A stretch of DNA of 8,703 bases from Clostridiales bacterium. GTDB lineage: Bacteria > Bacillota > Clostridia > Oscillospirales > Butyricicoccaceae. The notes below the pieces were generated by a model. The model was not told the DNA's origin and did no database searches. It saw only the letters and a list, made by a program, of their open reading frames with translations. Both the position numbers and the translations under genes were made by a program. Location: assembly GCA_026419635.1 (NCBI GenBank), contig JANZZB010000057.1, forward strand, positions 1 through 8,703, written 5' to 3'. Positions 1-6,263 of the stretch are shown in pieces; positions within the stretch are counted from its first letter, which is position 1; the number at the start of each line of letters is the position of its first letter.

Positions 1-1
1 A

Positions 2-277
2 AATACAAGTATTACTTCGGGCTATACTTCGACTATATCAACTTCACAAAATACAAATTTATCGTCAACGAGTAAGTCAACTTTAGAATTGCAATTATTA
101 AAAAAGACAACTAAAAAAATTGTTAAGAAAACTATAACTGTTTATATAACAAAAACTGGACATAAATATCATAGAAGTGGTTGCAGATATTTGAGTAGAA
201 GTAAAATAGCAATTTCATTAAAAGATGCAAAAGCTGAAGGTTATGGGGCTTGTTCTGTATGCAATCCTCCGGCTTAA
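2..277 (+). CDS. C-terminal fragment of a Ser/Thr-linker protein with a terminal Cys-containing domain (5' end outside window)
   Basis: The frame is open to the left edge, so this is the last 91 residues of a longer protein; the TTG at 89 is an internal codon, not a convincing start. The first ~30 visible residues are a low-complexity Ser/Thr/Asn linker, followed by a Lys-rich stretch (KKTTKKIVKK). The final ~45 residues form a compact module: TVYITKTGHKYH, then a Cys (SGCRYL), a DAKAEGYGAC segment and a terminal CSVCNPPA. Modules of this kind (Y-x-T-x-TG-x-KYH-x3-C ... GY-x-x-C-x-x-C-x-PP) occur at the C-terminus of exported or nuclease/ComEC-like proteins in Firmicutes; the three Cys plus His suggest metal binding, which is inference. 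The catalytic part is outside the window, so the overall function is unknown. Codon use (AAA, ATA, AGA) is more AT-rich than in the genes downstream, in keeping with its position inside the presumed mobile element. Confidence 0.75.
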   Translation, partial: NTSITSGYTSTISTSQNTNLSSTSKSTLELQLLKKTTKKIVKKTITVYITKTGHKYHRSGCRYLSRSKIAISLKDAKAEGYGACSVCNPPA

Positions 278-339
278 CTAATATTAAAAGTCCTAATTTT
301 AAGAATTTCGTTGTAATTTTCGGAGGTCAATATTCGTTA

Positions 340-371
340 CCCCACCCCCCATTAAAAGGGGGCATACCCCC
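340..371. other. C-run/G-run inverted repeats in the element end
   Basis: Two mutually exclusive short hairpins share one G-run: CCCCC (346-350) with GGGGG (358-362) over a 7-nt loop, or GGGGG (358-362) with CCCCC (367-371) over a 4-nt loop CATA. A further CCCC lies at 340-343. There is no T-tract on either side (TGAGTGATT follows on the plus strand), so an intrinsic terminator is not convincing despite the position after the stop codon at 277. The region may belong to the recombination-protein binding region of the element end. Confidence 0.4.
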
Positions 372-379
372 TGAGTGAT

Positions 380-401
380 TTTGGGGTTTATTTGGGGTTT
401 G
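380..401. repeat. Tandem 11-bp repeat TTTGGGGTTT(A/G)
   Basis: TTTGGGGTTTA (380-390) is followed directly by TTTGGGGTTTG (391-401), ten of eleven positions identical. It sits ~115-135 bp inside the element from the tRNA fragment. Short direct repeats at this distance from a tRNA attachment core are typical of arm-type sites bound by the N-terminal domain of tyrosine integrases. The repeat is seen directly; its role is inferred. Confidence 0.5.
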
Positions 402-513
402 GTTTTACTAAATACCGCGAAATATTATGAAAAGATACAATGTGTAAATACTTAAAAAGCTTGATGTTACTACAAATTGTGACATATCATGAAACATCGT
501 AAAACATGACTTT

Positions 514-563
514 TTTCCTTGGTAAGGAAGAGGTCACGCGTTCGAATCGCGTTAACAGCTCCA
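514..563 (+). other. 3' half of tRNA-Thr(GGT) = putative attR attachment site
   Basis: From 514 the sequence folds as the 3' part of a tRNA. The anticodon stem is TTTCC (514-518) with GGAAG (526-530); the 7-nt loop TTGGTAA (519-525) holds U33 and anticodon GGT (521-523), i.e. Thr. A 5-nt variable region (531-535) follows, then a T-arm ACGCG/CGCGT (536-540 and 548-552) around TTCGAAT (541-547), the acceptor 3' strand TAACAGC (553-559), discriminator T560 and CCA (561-563). The partner acceptor strand (GCTGTTA) and the D-arm are missing upstream, where the sequence is unrelated AT-rich DNA, so this is not a functional gene. The first stem pair (T514-G530) is only a wobble, suggesting identity with the intact tRNA begins near 515. 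A start of identity at the anticodon stem fits integrases that recombine in the anticodon loop. Confidence 0.85.
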
Positions 564-602
564 AATAGTTCTAAGCTAAAAATTGCTTAGAAAGTATGAA
601 AA

Positions 603-633
603 GGTTTCGGGTATTTTCCCGAAACCTTTTTTT
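603..633 (+). terminator. Rho-independent terminator of the original tRNA-Thr locus
   Basis: The stem GGTTTCGGG (603-611) pairs perfectly with CCCGAAACC (618-626) over the 6-nt loop TATTTT and is followed by seven T (627-633). It is 40 bp past the CCA end of the tRNA fragment, so it was most likely the native terminator of that tRNA gene before the element displaced the 5' half. Confidence 0.85.
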
Positions 634-644
634 AATCAAAGCAA

Positions 645-692
645 AAAACTATTAAAATAAATTAAGGCAGATGACGGAAATCATCTGCCTTA
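645..692 (-). terminator. Rho-independent terminator of the minus-strand operon
   Basis: A perfect 12-bp stem TAAGGCAGATGA (663-674) / TCATCTGCCTTA (681-692) encloses a 6-nt loop. Read on the minus strand it is followed by a T-rich tail (complement of 645-662). It starts 18 bp after the stop codon of the AEC transporter gene and closes the operon. Confidence 0.85.
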
Positions 693-710
693 TAAATTAA
701 CGTACTCGTG

Positions 711-1661
711 CTACATGCCAAGAACAAGAGTTGATAAGTATACCATAATCGATATAGTTGCAATATACAGAAGCGTTGTGATTGCGACTGTTTTTGATGC
801 AAGTACGACATCGGCGTTGCATTTAGCTGCAAATAAAGAGGTACTTGTGGCTGCGGGCGCGGCAGAGGCTAGCATAGAGGCTAAAAATAAAGTAGAATCC
901 ATTGCTTGTGACCCAAGTATGTAAAGAATAAGAAGCATGATAGCGCCAACAATTGCCGGTACAATAAACTGCCTAATTGCAACGACCAGATAAATAAATT
1001 TGTTTTTGATTGAAGTGATTAAATCAGTTTGAGCTATATATACTCCGGTAATAATCATTGCAACAGGGGTGTTCAAAGACGCCAGACTTTTCATTGGATC
1101 AAGAATAACCGAGGGAAATTTGATAGAAAAAAGGAATACCGGAATAGCGATAGCGACACTGATTACCCCTGGATTTAAAAATGCTTTTGATAGAGGAACC
1201 GAAACGTTTTCACCGGAAAATAGACGTAGTCCATAAGTCCAGGTAAAAAAGCTGGTGGTCGCGATAAAAACAGATACATAAATGACCCCAGTATTACCTA
1301 AAAGTGAAAAAGCGAGGGGTAAAGTCAAATATCCACAGTTGGGTAAAAAAGAACTATAGCGATAAATGCATTGGGACGAATATGGTAAATGCCGAAAGGC
1401 AAATTTAGCTATAATGATACCAGTTAAATGCATTACAATTGCAACGATTACCGCTATTGCCAGTTTAAAGGCCAGGGATTTTTCATAATCAATTTGAAAA
1501 GAGCTGATAATAATACACGGCGTTACAATGTTTAATAGTATATTGGTCAACTGCTTTGCACCGCCATTGTTTATCATTCCAAGCCTGTAAGAAAGACAAC
1601 CAACGCCAATTAAAATAAACATAACCGTCACGTTATACGTCGCAAGAAGGGTAAAATGCAT
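711..1661 (-). CDS. AEC-family (auxin efflux carrier / malate permease-like) transporter
   Basis: A 316-residue, highly hydrophobic protein with about ten predicted membrane segments in two halves, the usual size for bacterial AEC permeases. Family hallmarks are visible: LLNIVTPCIIISSF in the second helix, SFLPNCGYLTLPLAF, which corresponds to the F-x-N-x-G-x-x-x-P signature, LNPGVISVAIAIP after the central loop, LNTPVAMIITGVYIAQ in the second half, and ADVVLASKTVAITTLLYI near the end. The family exports or exchanges organic anions such as malate; in plants related proteins move auxin. The substrate here cannot be read from sequence. The ATG at 1661 is preceded by AAAGAGGA with 8-nt spacing, and the gene begins 14 bp after the stop of the dehydratase-like gene, so it is the last gene of that operon, closed by the hairpin at 663-692. 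An AEC carrier in this operon suggests a linked substrate or product, but that is inference. Confidence 0.88.
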   Translation of the reverse strand: MHFTLLATYNVTVMFILIGVGCLSYRLGMINNGGAKQLTNILLNIVTPCIIISSFQIDYEKSLAFKLAIAVIVAIVMHLTGIIIAKFAFRHLPYSSQCIYRYSSFLPNCGYLTLPLAFSLLGNTGVIYVSVFIATTSFFTWTYGLRLFSGENVSVPLSKAFLNPGVISVAIAIPVFLFSIKFPSVILDPMKSLASLNTPVAMIITGVYIAQTDLITSIKNKFIYLVVAIRQFIVPAIVGAIMLLILYILGSQAMDSTLFLASMLASAAPAATSTSLFAAKCNADVVLASKTVAITTLLYIATISIMVYLSTLVLGM

Positions 1662-1675
1662 CTAATTCATCCTCT

Positions 1676-3019
1676 TTATTGATTTGCCGCAACTGCGGAA
1701 GTGTTTTTTTCTGTTTCTTCTATTTGCTCAGGCAATTCTGAATTATATGTAAGGTTACGAATCGCATTTGCAAGCATCAGCTTAATACGGTTTTCCTGAT
1801 TGATTTTTGTTGCTCCGGGATCGTAATCAATTGCAACAATATTGGCGTCTGGGTTGTGGTCTTTAATCAACCGGATCATGCCTTTGCCGACAATGTGGTT
1901 CGGAAGGCATCCAAAAGGTTGTGTACAGACGATGTTCTTCACTCCCGAATCAATCAGTTCCAGCATTTCAGCTGTCAAGAGCCAGCCTTCGCCCATTTTT
2001 ACACCGCTGCTGATATAACCTTTAATTAATTTTTTTAAGTGATTAAAGTTATGCGGAGCTTGAAATTTAGGTTGTGTCTTTACTGCAGCAATCAGCTGAT
2101 TCTGCTTTTTTAATAAAAAAGATTTTAATCGCTGGGATACAAATGCTTTTGCCGCAGAAAAACCATAAAATATCATGTCATCAATCGGATTATCTACACA
2201 GTATAGTACAAAATCCAGAAGCCCTGGAACGCTCACTTCCGTGCCTTCACGGCGCAGGAATTCTTCAAGGTTGTTGTTTCCAAGTGGAGCATACTTTACA
2301 TAAATTTCGCCAACGATACCTACTTTGACACATTCTTTGGGAAGAAGCGGTATCCGGCTAAAATCCTCAACCATTTCACGCATGTTATGGTTGACTCTGG
2401 CCCCGGAATAAAAGTCCCGAAAGGTTATATTGCTGGAGAGCCGGTTGAACCATTTATTAGCCAGAGTGTCTGTTTCGCCTTTTTGAAGCTCATAAGGACG
2501 CGTTTGATTAGAAAGAAGCATCAACATATCACCATATAGAATTGCATTGACAAGCTGCATCTTCATTGGAATGGTTAATTGAAACCCGGGATTTTTCTCC
2601 ATATTTGATATATTAAATGAAACTACGGGGATATGGTCAAGCCCATGCCGCTTTAATGCACGTCTTAAAAGAAAGATATAGTTTGACGCGCGACAGCCTC
2701 CCCCGGTTTGAGAGATCAAAAGGGCTATTTTATTTGTGTCGTATTTTCCGCTTTTAACAGCATCAATTAACTGACCAATGACCAAGAGCGCCGGATAGCA
2801 GGTATCATTATGTACGCTTTGCAATCCTTCAATTACAATATCAGAATGATTTGTTGTAAGTAAATCTACGTTAAAACCGTGCTTCATAAAAATTTTCTGC
2901 ATGAACGAAAAATGGATAGGAAGCATCATGGGCATCAATAACGTATATTCTTTTTTCATTTGCTTAGTAAAAAGCAATCGACCGTTTTTATCACGCATTT
3001 TTAATATTTCGCAGTTCAT
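1676..3019 (-). CDS. 2-hydroxyacyl-CoA dehydratase (HgdB/BCR-HAD)-like protein, partner of the upstream activase; PlsR-type candidate
   Basis: This 447-residue protein corresponds to the C-terminal third of the ~1400-residue 'acyl-CoA dehydratase activase-related' proteins of anaerobes. Family segments seen are FTKQMKKEYTLLMP (17-30), NDTCYPALLVIGQLIDA (71-87), SQTGGGCRASNYI (103-115), EKNPGFQLTI (141-150), CTQPFGCLPNHIVGKG (365-380) and IVAIDYDPGATKINQENR (394-411). Cys74, Cys109, Cys365 and Cys371 lie in these blocks and are the likely Fe-S ligands. BCR/HAD enzymes use an ATP-dependent activase to inject one low-potential electron into such a cluster. With the 975-residue neighbour it matches the two-gene plsA-plsR operon of Clostridium perfringens plasmalogen synthesis (established for that species; inferred here). 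The start at 3019 is 6 bp after the upstream stop, with only a weak AAAGG 11 nt away, so translational coupling is likely. Met8 and Met21 are alternative starts, but residues 11-21 still resemble the fused homologues. The tail after ~425 is unconserved-looking and acidic. A different BCR/HAD reaction is possible. Confidence 0.85.
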   Translation of the reverse strand: MNCEILKMRDKNGRLLFTKQMKKEYTLLMPMMLPIHFSFMQKIFMKHGFNVDLLTTNHSDIVIEGLQSVHNDTCYPALLVIGQLIDAVKSGKYDTNKIALLISQTGGGCRASNYIFLLRRALKRHGLDHIPVVSFNISNMEKNPGFQLTIPMKMQLVNAILYGDMLMLLSNQTRPYELQKGETDTLANKWFNRLSSNITFRDFYSGARVNHNMREMVEDFSRIPLLPKECVKVGIVGEIYVKYAPLGNNNLEEFLRREGTEVSVPGLLDFVLYCVDNPIDDMIFYGFSAAKAFVSQRLKSFLLKKQNQLIAAVKTQPKFQAPHNFNHLKKLIKGYISSGVKMGEGWLLTAEMLELIDSGVKNIVCTQPFGCLPNHIVGKGMIRLIKDHNPDANIVAIDYDPGATKINQENRIKLMLANAIRNLTYNSELPEQIEETEKNTSAVAANQ

Positions 3020-3025
3020 TATTCA

Positions 3026-5953
3026 TCACGCCTTTGCTGCCGACATTGCAGCCTTCAAGCTGCGCAATCGAATCCTTGTGGCCCCCAGATTGTTAATTTC
3101 ATCAATTTTGATTTGTGTGTACAATTTTCCGTTTGACTCTAAAATATCTCTAACTTCGTCACATGTAATTGCGTCAATTCCGCATCCGAAGGAAATGAGC
3201 TGAACCAATTGCATGTCATTTCGTGTTTTAACAAATTCTGCTGCATTATACAGTCTTGAATGATAACTCCATTGGTTTAACACGGCAGCTCTTTTATGGA
3301 TGGTAAAGTTACTGATACAATCTTCTGAAAGCACTGAAAAGTCTAACGATGTTATTAGACGGTCTATTCCATGATTGATCTCCGGATCAATGTGATATGG
3401 GCGTCCGGCGAGCACAATCGTCTCTATTGAGTTTTCTTCGGCATAAGCAAGTGCCTTTTTTCCGTATTGCCTTATTTGATTTTTATAATTCTCATATTCC
3501 TCATATGCCTTTTTTATTGCGGCCCGCGTCAGCTCTGAGCGTATACCGAATTCTAATTCAAAGAAACGGATGGCTTTGACGGTGAAGTTTTTTCTTAAAT
3601 GTGGCGCGAAATAGGGGTATAAAAAACGAATTTCAGATAACGGATACATATTTGCCTTTAACAGCTCAGGATAATATGCAACAACAGGACAATTATAATT
3701 ATTATCCTGTTTACCTTCCTTAAAATTATAAGTCATGCAGGGGTAAAAAATAATTTGAATACCCGATTCCAGTAGCTCTTCTATATGCCCGTGCATAAGC
3801 TTTGCGGGGTAACATACCGTGTCAGACGTGATACTGTACTGACCTTTTATGTAAGTATCGTGGGTCGATATCTTGGAGGGCACCACTTCAAATTCGAGTT
3901 CTGTAAAAAGAGTATGCCAGAATGGTAGATTTTCATACATGTTTAATCCCATTGGCAAACCTATTTTACCCCGTTTACCCGGAACACCTTGGTAATTCTT
4001 AAGCAGTTCCAACTTAAATTCATATGCGTTCGGAAGAGATGTTAACGTGCTGCCGCCGAGCGGGCGTTCACATCGATTTCCGGATATATATTTTCCGGCA
4101 TGGCTAAACGTATTTATAGTAAGTTTACAGCGATTTGTACAAAGCCCGCAATTTGCAGGCTTTGAAATATGATTAAAATTTTCAAGGTCTTCCAAAGAGA
4201 TCATACTGCTTTTCGTATTTTTCAGTGAAGCAGCGTACATTGCAGCTCCATAAGCGCCCATCAGTCCGGCAATTGCCGGACGGGTCACTTCTTTCTTTGT
4301 TTCTAGTTCAAAACTGCGCAAGATGGCGTCATTTAGGAATGTTCCACCCTGTACGACGATATTCTTACCCAGATCGTCCGCGTTTCGTGCCCGAATTACT
4401 TTATATATTGCATTTTTAACTATACTGGCCGCAAGCCCGGCTGAGATATCCTCAATTGTAGAGCCGTCTTTTTGGGCTTGTTTTACAGAAGAATTCATAA
4501 ATACGGTACACCTTGAACCTAAATTTACAGGGTGCTTCGCAAAAAGCGATAGCTTTGCAAATTCTTCGACGGTGTAGCCAAGAGAGCTTGCAAAAGTCTC
4601 AATAAATGAACCGCATCCCGAGGAACATGCTTCATTTAACATTATGGAATCAACGGCGCCGTTACGGATACGAAAACATTTTATATCCTGACCGCCGATG
4701 TCCAAAATAAAATCGACATCTGGATTAAAATGGCGCGCAGCGTAAAAATGTGCTACTGTTTCAACAATTCCGGAATCCAGACAAAAAGCGTTTTTAATCA
4801 GTTCTTCTCCGTAGCCTGTAGAAGCGGCGGATCGAATCGTGATTCGATCGCCCGCTAAAGATAAAATTCTTATTAGTTCTCCTTTTACAATACTTACAGG
4901 ATCTCCTAGATTTGCACCGTAATAACTGTATAAGATTTTTCCGTCGGGAGTGATTAAAATCATTTTAGTTGTTGTCGATCCGGCATCAATTCCAAGGTAT
5001 GCATCCCCTCGATATGTCTTTATGTCAAGTTGATCGGCATTTGCTTTATTATGACGCGATACAAAATCAGAATAATCTTTTGGAGACTCAAATAAAACCG
5101 GTAGAGAACCAACGGTTGAACTGATTGTTTCAGCTTTTTTCAGTCTTTCAATTAGATTTTCATAATTTAATATATCTTTTTCAGATGCACACAGCGCAGC
5201 CCCGATTGCGATATAATACCGCGCGTCTTCCGGAAAAATAGAGTCTTCCGAAGTAAGATTCAATGTTTTGACAAAACGCTCCCGAAGACCCATCTGAAAA
5301 GAAAGGGGTCCTCCCAAAAACGCAACTCGTCCCTGTATCCGGCGCCCCTGAGCAAGCCCGGCGATTGTCTGGTTAACAATTGCCTGATAAATGCTAGCGG
5401 CTATATCCGCTTTTTTAGCACCCTGATTTAAGAGAGGTTGAATATCAGATTTTGCAAAAACACCACATCTGGACGCTATGTTATAAATTTTTTCATGCTG
5501 AAAACTTAAAGTATCAAGTTCGTCGGTAGACAGAGAAAGTAGAGAGGCCATTTGATCAATAAAAGCACCTGTTCCGCCTGCGCAGGTGCCATTCATACGT
5601 TCTTCAAAACCGCCTGTTAAAAAGATGATTTTTGCATCTTCGCCGCCTAACTCGACGACTACATCAATATTTTCAAGAAATGCCTCGATTGCGGTCTGCG
5701 CAGCAAATACTTCCTGAATAAAACAAAGTTCCGCGGATCTCGCAACGCCGAGACCGGCGGAACCGGTTACCGCGACCCGGACTTTTTTGCCGGTCAATAA
5801 ATGGTTTAGCCCTTTAACAAGTTCTACAGTTTTCTGCCGTACTTTCGAAAAATGTCTGCCATAATATTTATAAAGAATGTTTTTATTTTCATCCAGAAGT
5901 ACCAGCTTAACCGTTGTTGAACCAATATCAATGCCGAGAGATAAATAGCTCAT
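3026..5953 (-). CDS. Tandem BcrAD/BadF/HgdC-type ATPase with DUF2229: 2-hydroxyacyl-CoA dehydratase activase-like; PlsA-type candidate
   Basis: A 975-residue cytoplasmic ATPase/electron-injection protein. Two ASKHA-fold activase domains lie in tandem. Domain 1 (~5-260) has GIDIGSTTVK (7-16), ELGGEDAKI (101-109), Cys124 in NGTCAGGTG and Cys163 in SRCGVF. Domain 2 (~318-575) has GIDAGSTTTK (321-330), DIGGQDIK (418-425), Cys443 in EACSSGCGSF and Cys482 in SRCTVF. In HgdC two subunits share one [4Fe-4S] cluster through two Cys each, so the repeats may form that cluster in cis. A Cys-rich segment follows (Cys602, 605, 609, 628), then a DUF2229/HgdB-like region (~661-955) with CYPAKLMHGH (714-723), LAGRPYHIDPEINHGID (848-864) and SFGCGIDAITCDEV (921-934). 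The end, IDEINNLGATRIRLRS, is the point where longer fused homologues continue into the partner domain. The ATG at 5953 follows GGTGAT (complement of 5960-5965), which matches the outer part of the Shine-Dalgarno complement. It heads the operon. The physiological reaction is inferred, with plasmalogen synthesis the best match. Confidence 0.9.
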   Translation of the reverse strand: MSYLSLGIDIGSTTVKLVLLDENKNILYKYYGRHFSKVRQKTVELVKGLNHLLTGKKVRVAVTGSAGLGVARSAELCFIQEVFAAQTAIEAFLENIDVVVELGGEDAKIIFLTGGFEERMNGTCAGGTGAFIDQMASLLSLSTDELDTLSFQHEKIYNIASRCGVFAKSDIQPLLNQGAKKADIAASIYQAIVNQTIAGLAQGRRIQGRVAFLGGPLSFQMGLRERFVKTLNLTSEDSIFPEDARYYIAIGAALCASEKDILNYENLIERLKKAETISSTVGSLPVLFESPKDYSDFVSRHNKANADQLDIKTYRGDAYLGIDAGSTTTKMILITPDGKILYSYYGANLGDPVSIVKGELIRILSLAGDRITIRSAASTGYGEELIKNAFCLDSGIVETVAHFYAARHFNPDVDFILDIGGQDIKCFRIRNGAVDSIMLNEACSSGCGSFIETFASSLGYTVEEFAKLSLFAKHPVNLGSRCTVFMNSSVKQAQKDGSTIEDISAGLAASIVKNAIYKVIRARNADDLGKNIVVQGGTFLNDAILRSFELETKKEVTRPAIAGLMGAYGAAMYAASLKNTKSSMISLEDLENFNHISKPANCGLCTNRCKLTINTFSHAGKYISGNRCERPLGGSTLTSLPNAYEFKLELLKNYQGVPGKRGKIGLPMGLNMYENLPFWHTLFTELEFEVVPSKISTHDTYIKGQYSITSDTVCYPAKLMHGHIEELLESGIQIIFYPCMTYNFKEGKQDNNYNCPVVAYYPELLKANMYPLSEIRFLYPYFAPHLRKNFTVKAIRFFELEFGIRSELTRAAIKKAYEEYENYKNQIRQYGKKALAYAEENSIETIVLAGRPYHIDPEINHGIDRLITSLDFSVLSEDCISNFTIHKRAAVLNQWSYHSRLYNAAEFVKTRNDMQLVQLISFGCGIDAITCDEVRDILESNGKLYTQIKIDEINNLGATRIRLRSLKAAMSAAKA

Positions 5954-6026
5954 ACCTGAATCACCGTATATAATAGAATTTAAGACAAATGAATGACAAA
6001 GAAATTTAGAATTTTATACACCTACA

Positions 6027-6055
6027 ATAATAAACGAAATTGCGTAAATATTCAA
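6027..6055 (-). promoter_or_regulatory. Candidate sigma-A promoter of the activase operon
   Basis: On the minus strand, TTGAAT (complement of 6050-6055) and TATTAT (complement of 6027-6032) are separated by exactly 17 nt. Transcription would begin near 6020, giving a leader of roughly 65 nt that retains the GGTGAT ribosome binding site. The region is AT-rich, so chance matches are expected; a second match (complement of 5994-5999 and 5970-5975, 18-nt spacer) would start inside the ribosome binding site and is less likely. Confidence 0.4.
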
Positions 6056-6176
6056 TGCTAATTACCATAATATGAATAATTATGATAAAATTACATTAGT
6101 TTGATGTACATTTAATATATGGATGTTCAATATAATTTATAAAATATAAAATTCCAAAAATCATTTGGGAGGCATA

Positions 6177-6205
6177 TTTACAAAAGGATTTAGAAATTAT
6201 AGAAT
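6177..6205 (+). promoter_or_regulatory. Candidate sigma-A promoter of the YihY-family gene
   Basis: TTTACA (6177-6182) and TAGAAT (6200-6205) are each one base off consensus with a 17-nt spacer. The predicted start near 6212 leaves a ~52-nt leader before the ATG at 6264. With the minus-strand candidate at 6027-6055, it makes 5954-6263 a divergent control region without a gene of its own. No clear operator palindrome was found there. Confidence 0.45.
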
Positions 6206-6253
6206 ATAACAATTGGAAATTGACTTCCAACACTTTGTTTCTGAACGAAATTT

Positions 6254-6260
6254 GGAGGAG
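6254..6260 (+). promoter_or_regulatory. Ribosome binding site that fixes the YihY-family start
   Basis: GGAGGAG ends three bases before the ATG at 6264 (five bases from the GGAGG core). The in-frame TTG at 6213 has no such site and would coincide with the predicted transcription start, so the ATG is preferred. Confidence 0.8.
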
Positions 6261-6263
6261 TAT

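Larger units (their letters stand above)
1..513. mobile_element. Right end of an integrated element inserted in tRNA-Thr(GGT) (left part outside window)
   Basis: Everything left of the tRNA fragment at 514-563 is read as element DNA. When a tyrosine-integrase element inserts in the 3' half of a tRNA gene, the intact tRNA is rebuilt at one end and a detached 3' fragment remains at the other. The fragment here reads plus with its CCA pointing away from position 1, so the element lies to the left and chromosome to the right. Supporting signs are the AT-rich foreign-looking codon use of the 2-277 gene and the repeat-rich non-coding end at 338-510. No integrase, excisionase or phage gene is visible, so whether this is a prophage, ICE or genomic island cannot be told. 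The stretch 278-513 contains no credible gene. Confidence 0.65.

Noticed and set aside
89..277. Complete 62-residue small protein starting at the TTG at 89
   Set aside because: The frame is open without stops to the left edge through a Ser/Thr-rich linker, and no ribosome binding site precedes the TTG; it is the tail of a larger protein.
340..371. Terminator for the gene ending at 277
   Set aside because: The C/G hairpins have no following T-run on the plus strand, and only As and mixed bases on the other side.
338..402. G-quadruplex from the G/C runs
   Set aside because: Neither strand has four G-runs with short enough loops; the spacing includes gaps of 16-20 nt.
470..563. Functional full-length tRNA
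   Set aside because: No strand complementary to the acceptor TAACAGC and no D-arm lies within the ~30 bases before the anticodon stem.
3019..3031. Frameshift that breaks one long gene into the 975- and 447-residue parts
   Set aside because: Two consecutive in-frame stops are followed by a proper start, both products are intact at known domain borders, and a natural two-gene form is known in C. perfringens.
6166..6190. Leader peptide behind the GGGAGG at 6167-6172
   Set aside because: No ATG, GTG or TTG follows at a usable distance, and it lies upstream of the predicted promoter.
6213..6263. TTG start giving a 306-residue YihY-family protein
   Set aside because: There is no ribosome binding site before the TTG and it lies at the predicted transcription start; the ATG at 6264 has GGAGGAG at ideal distance and begins where the family usually does.
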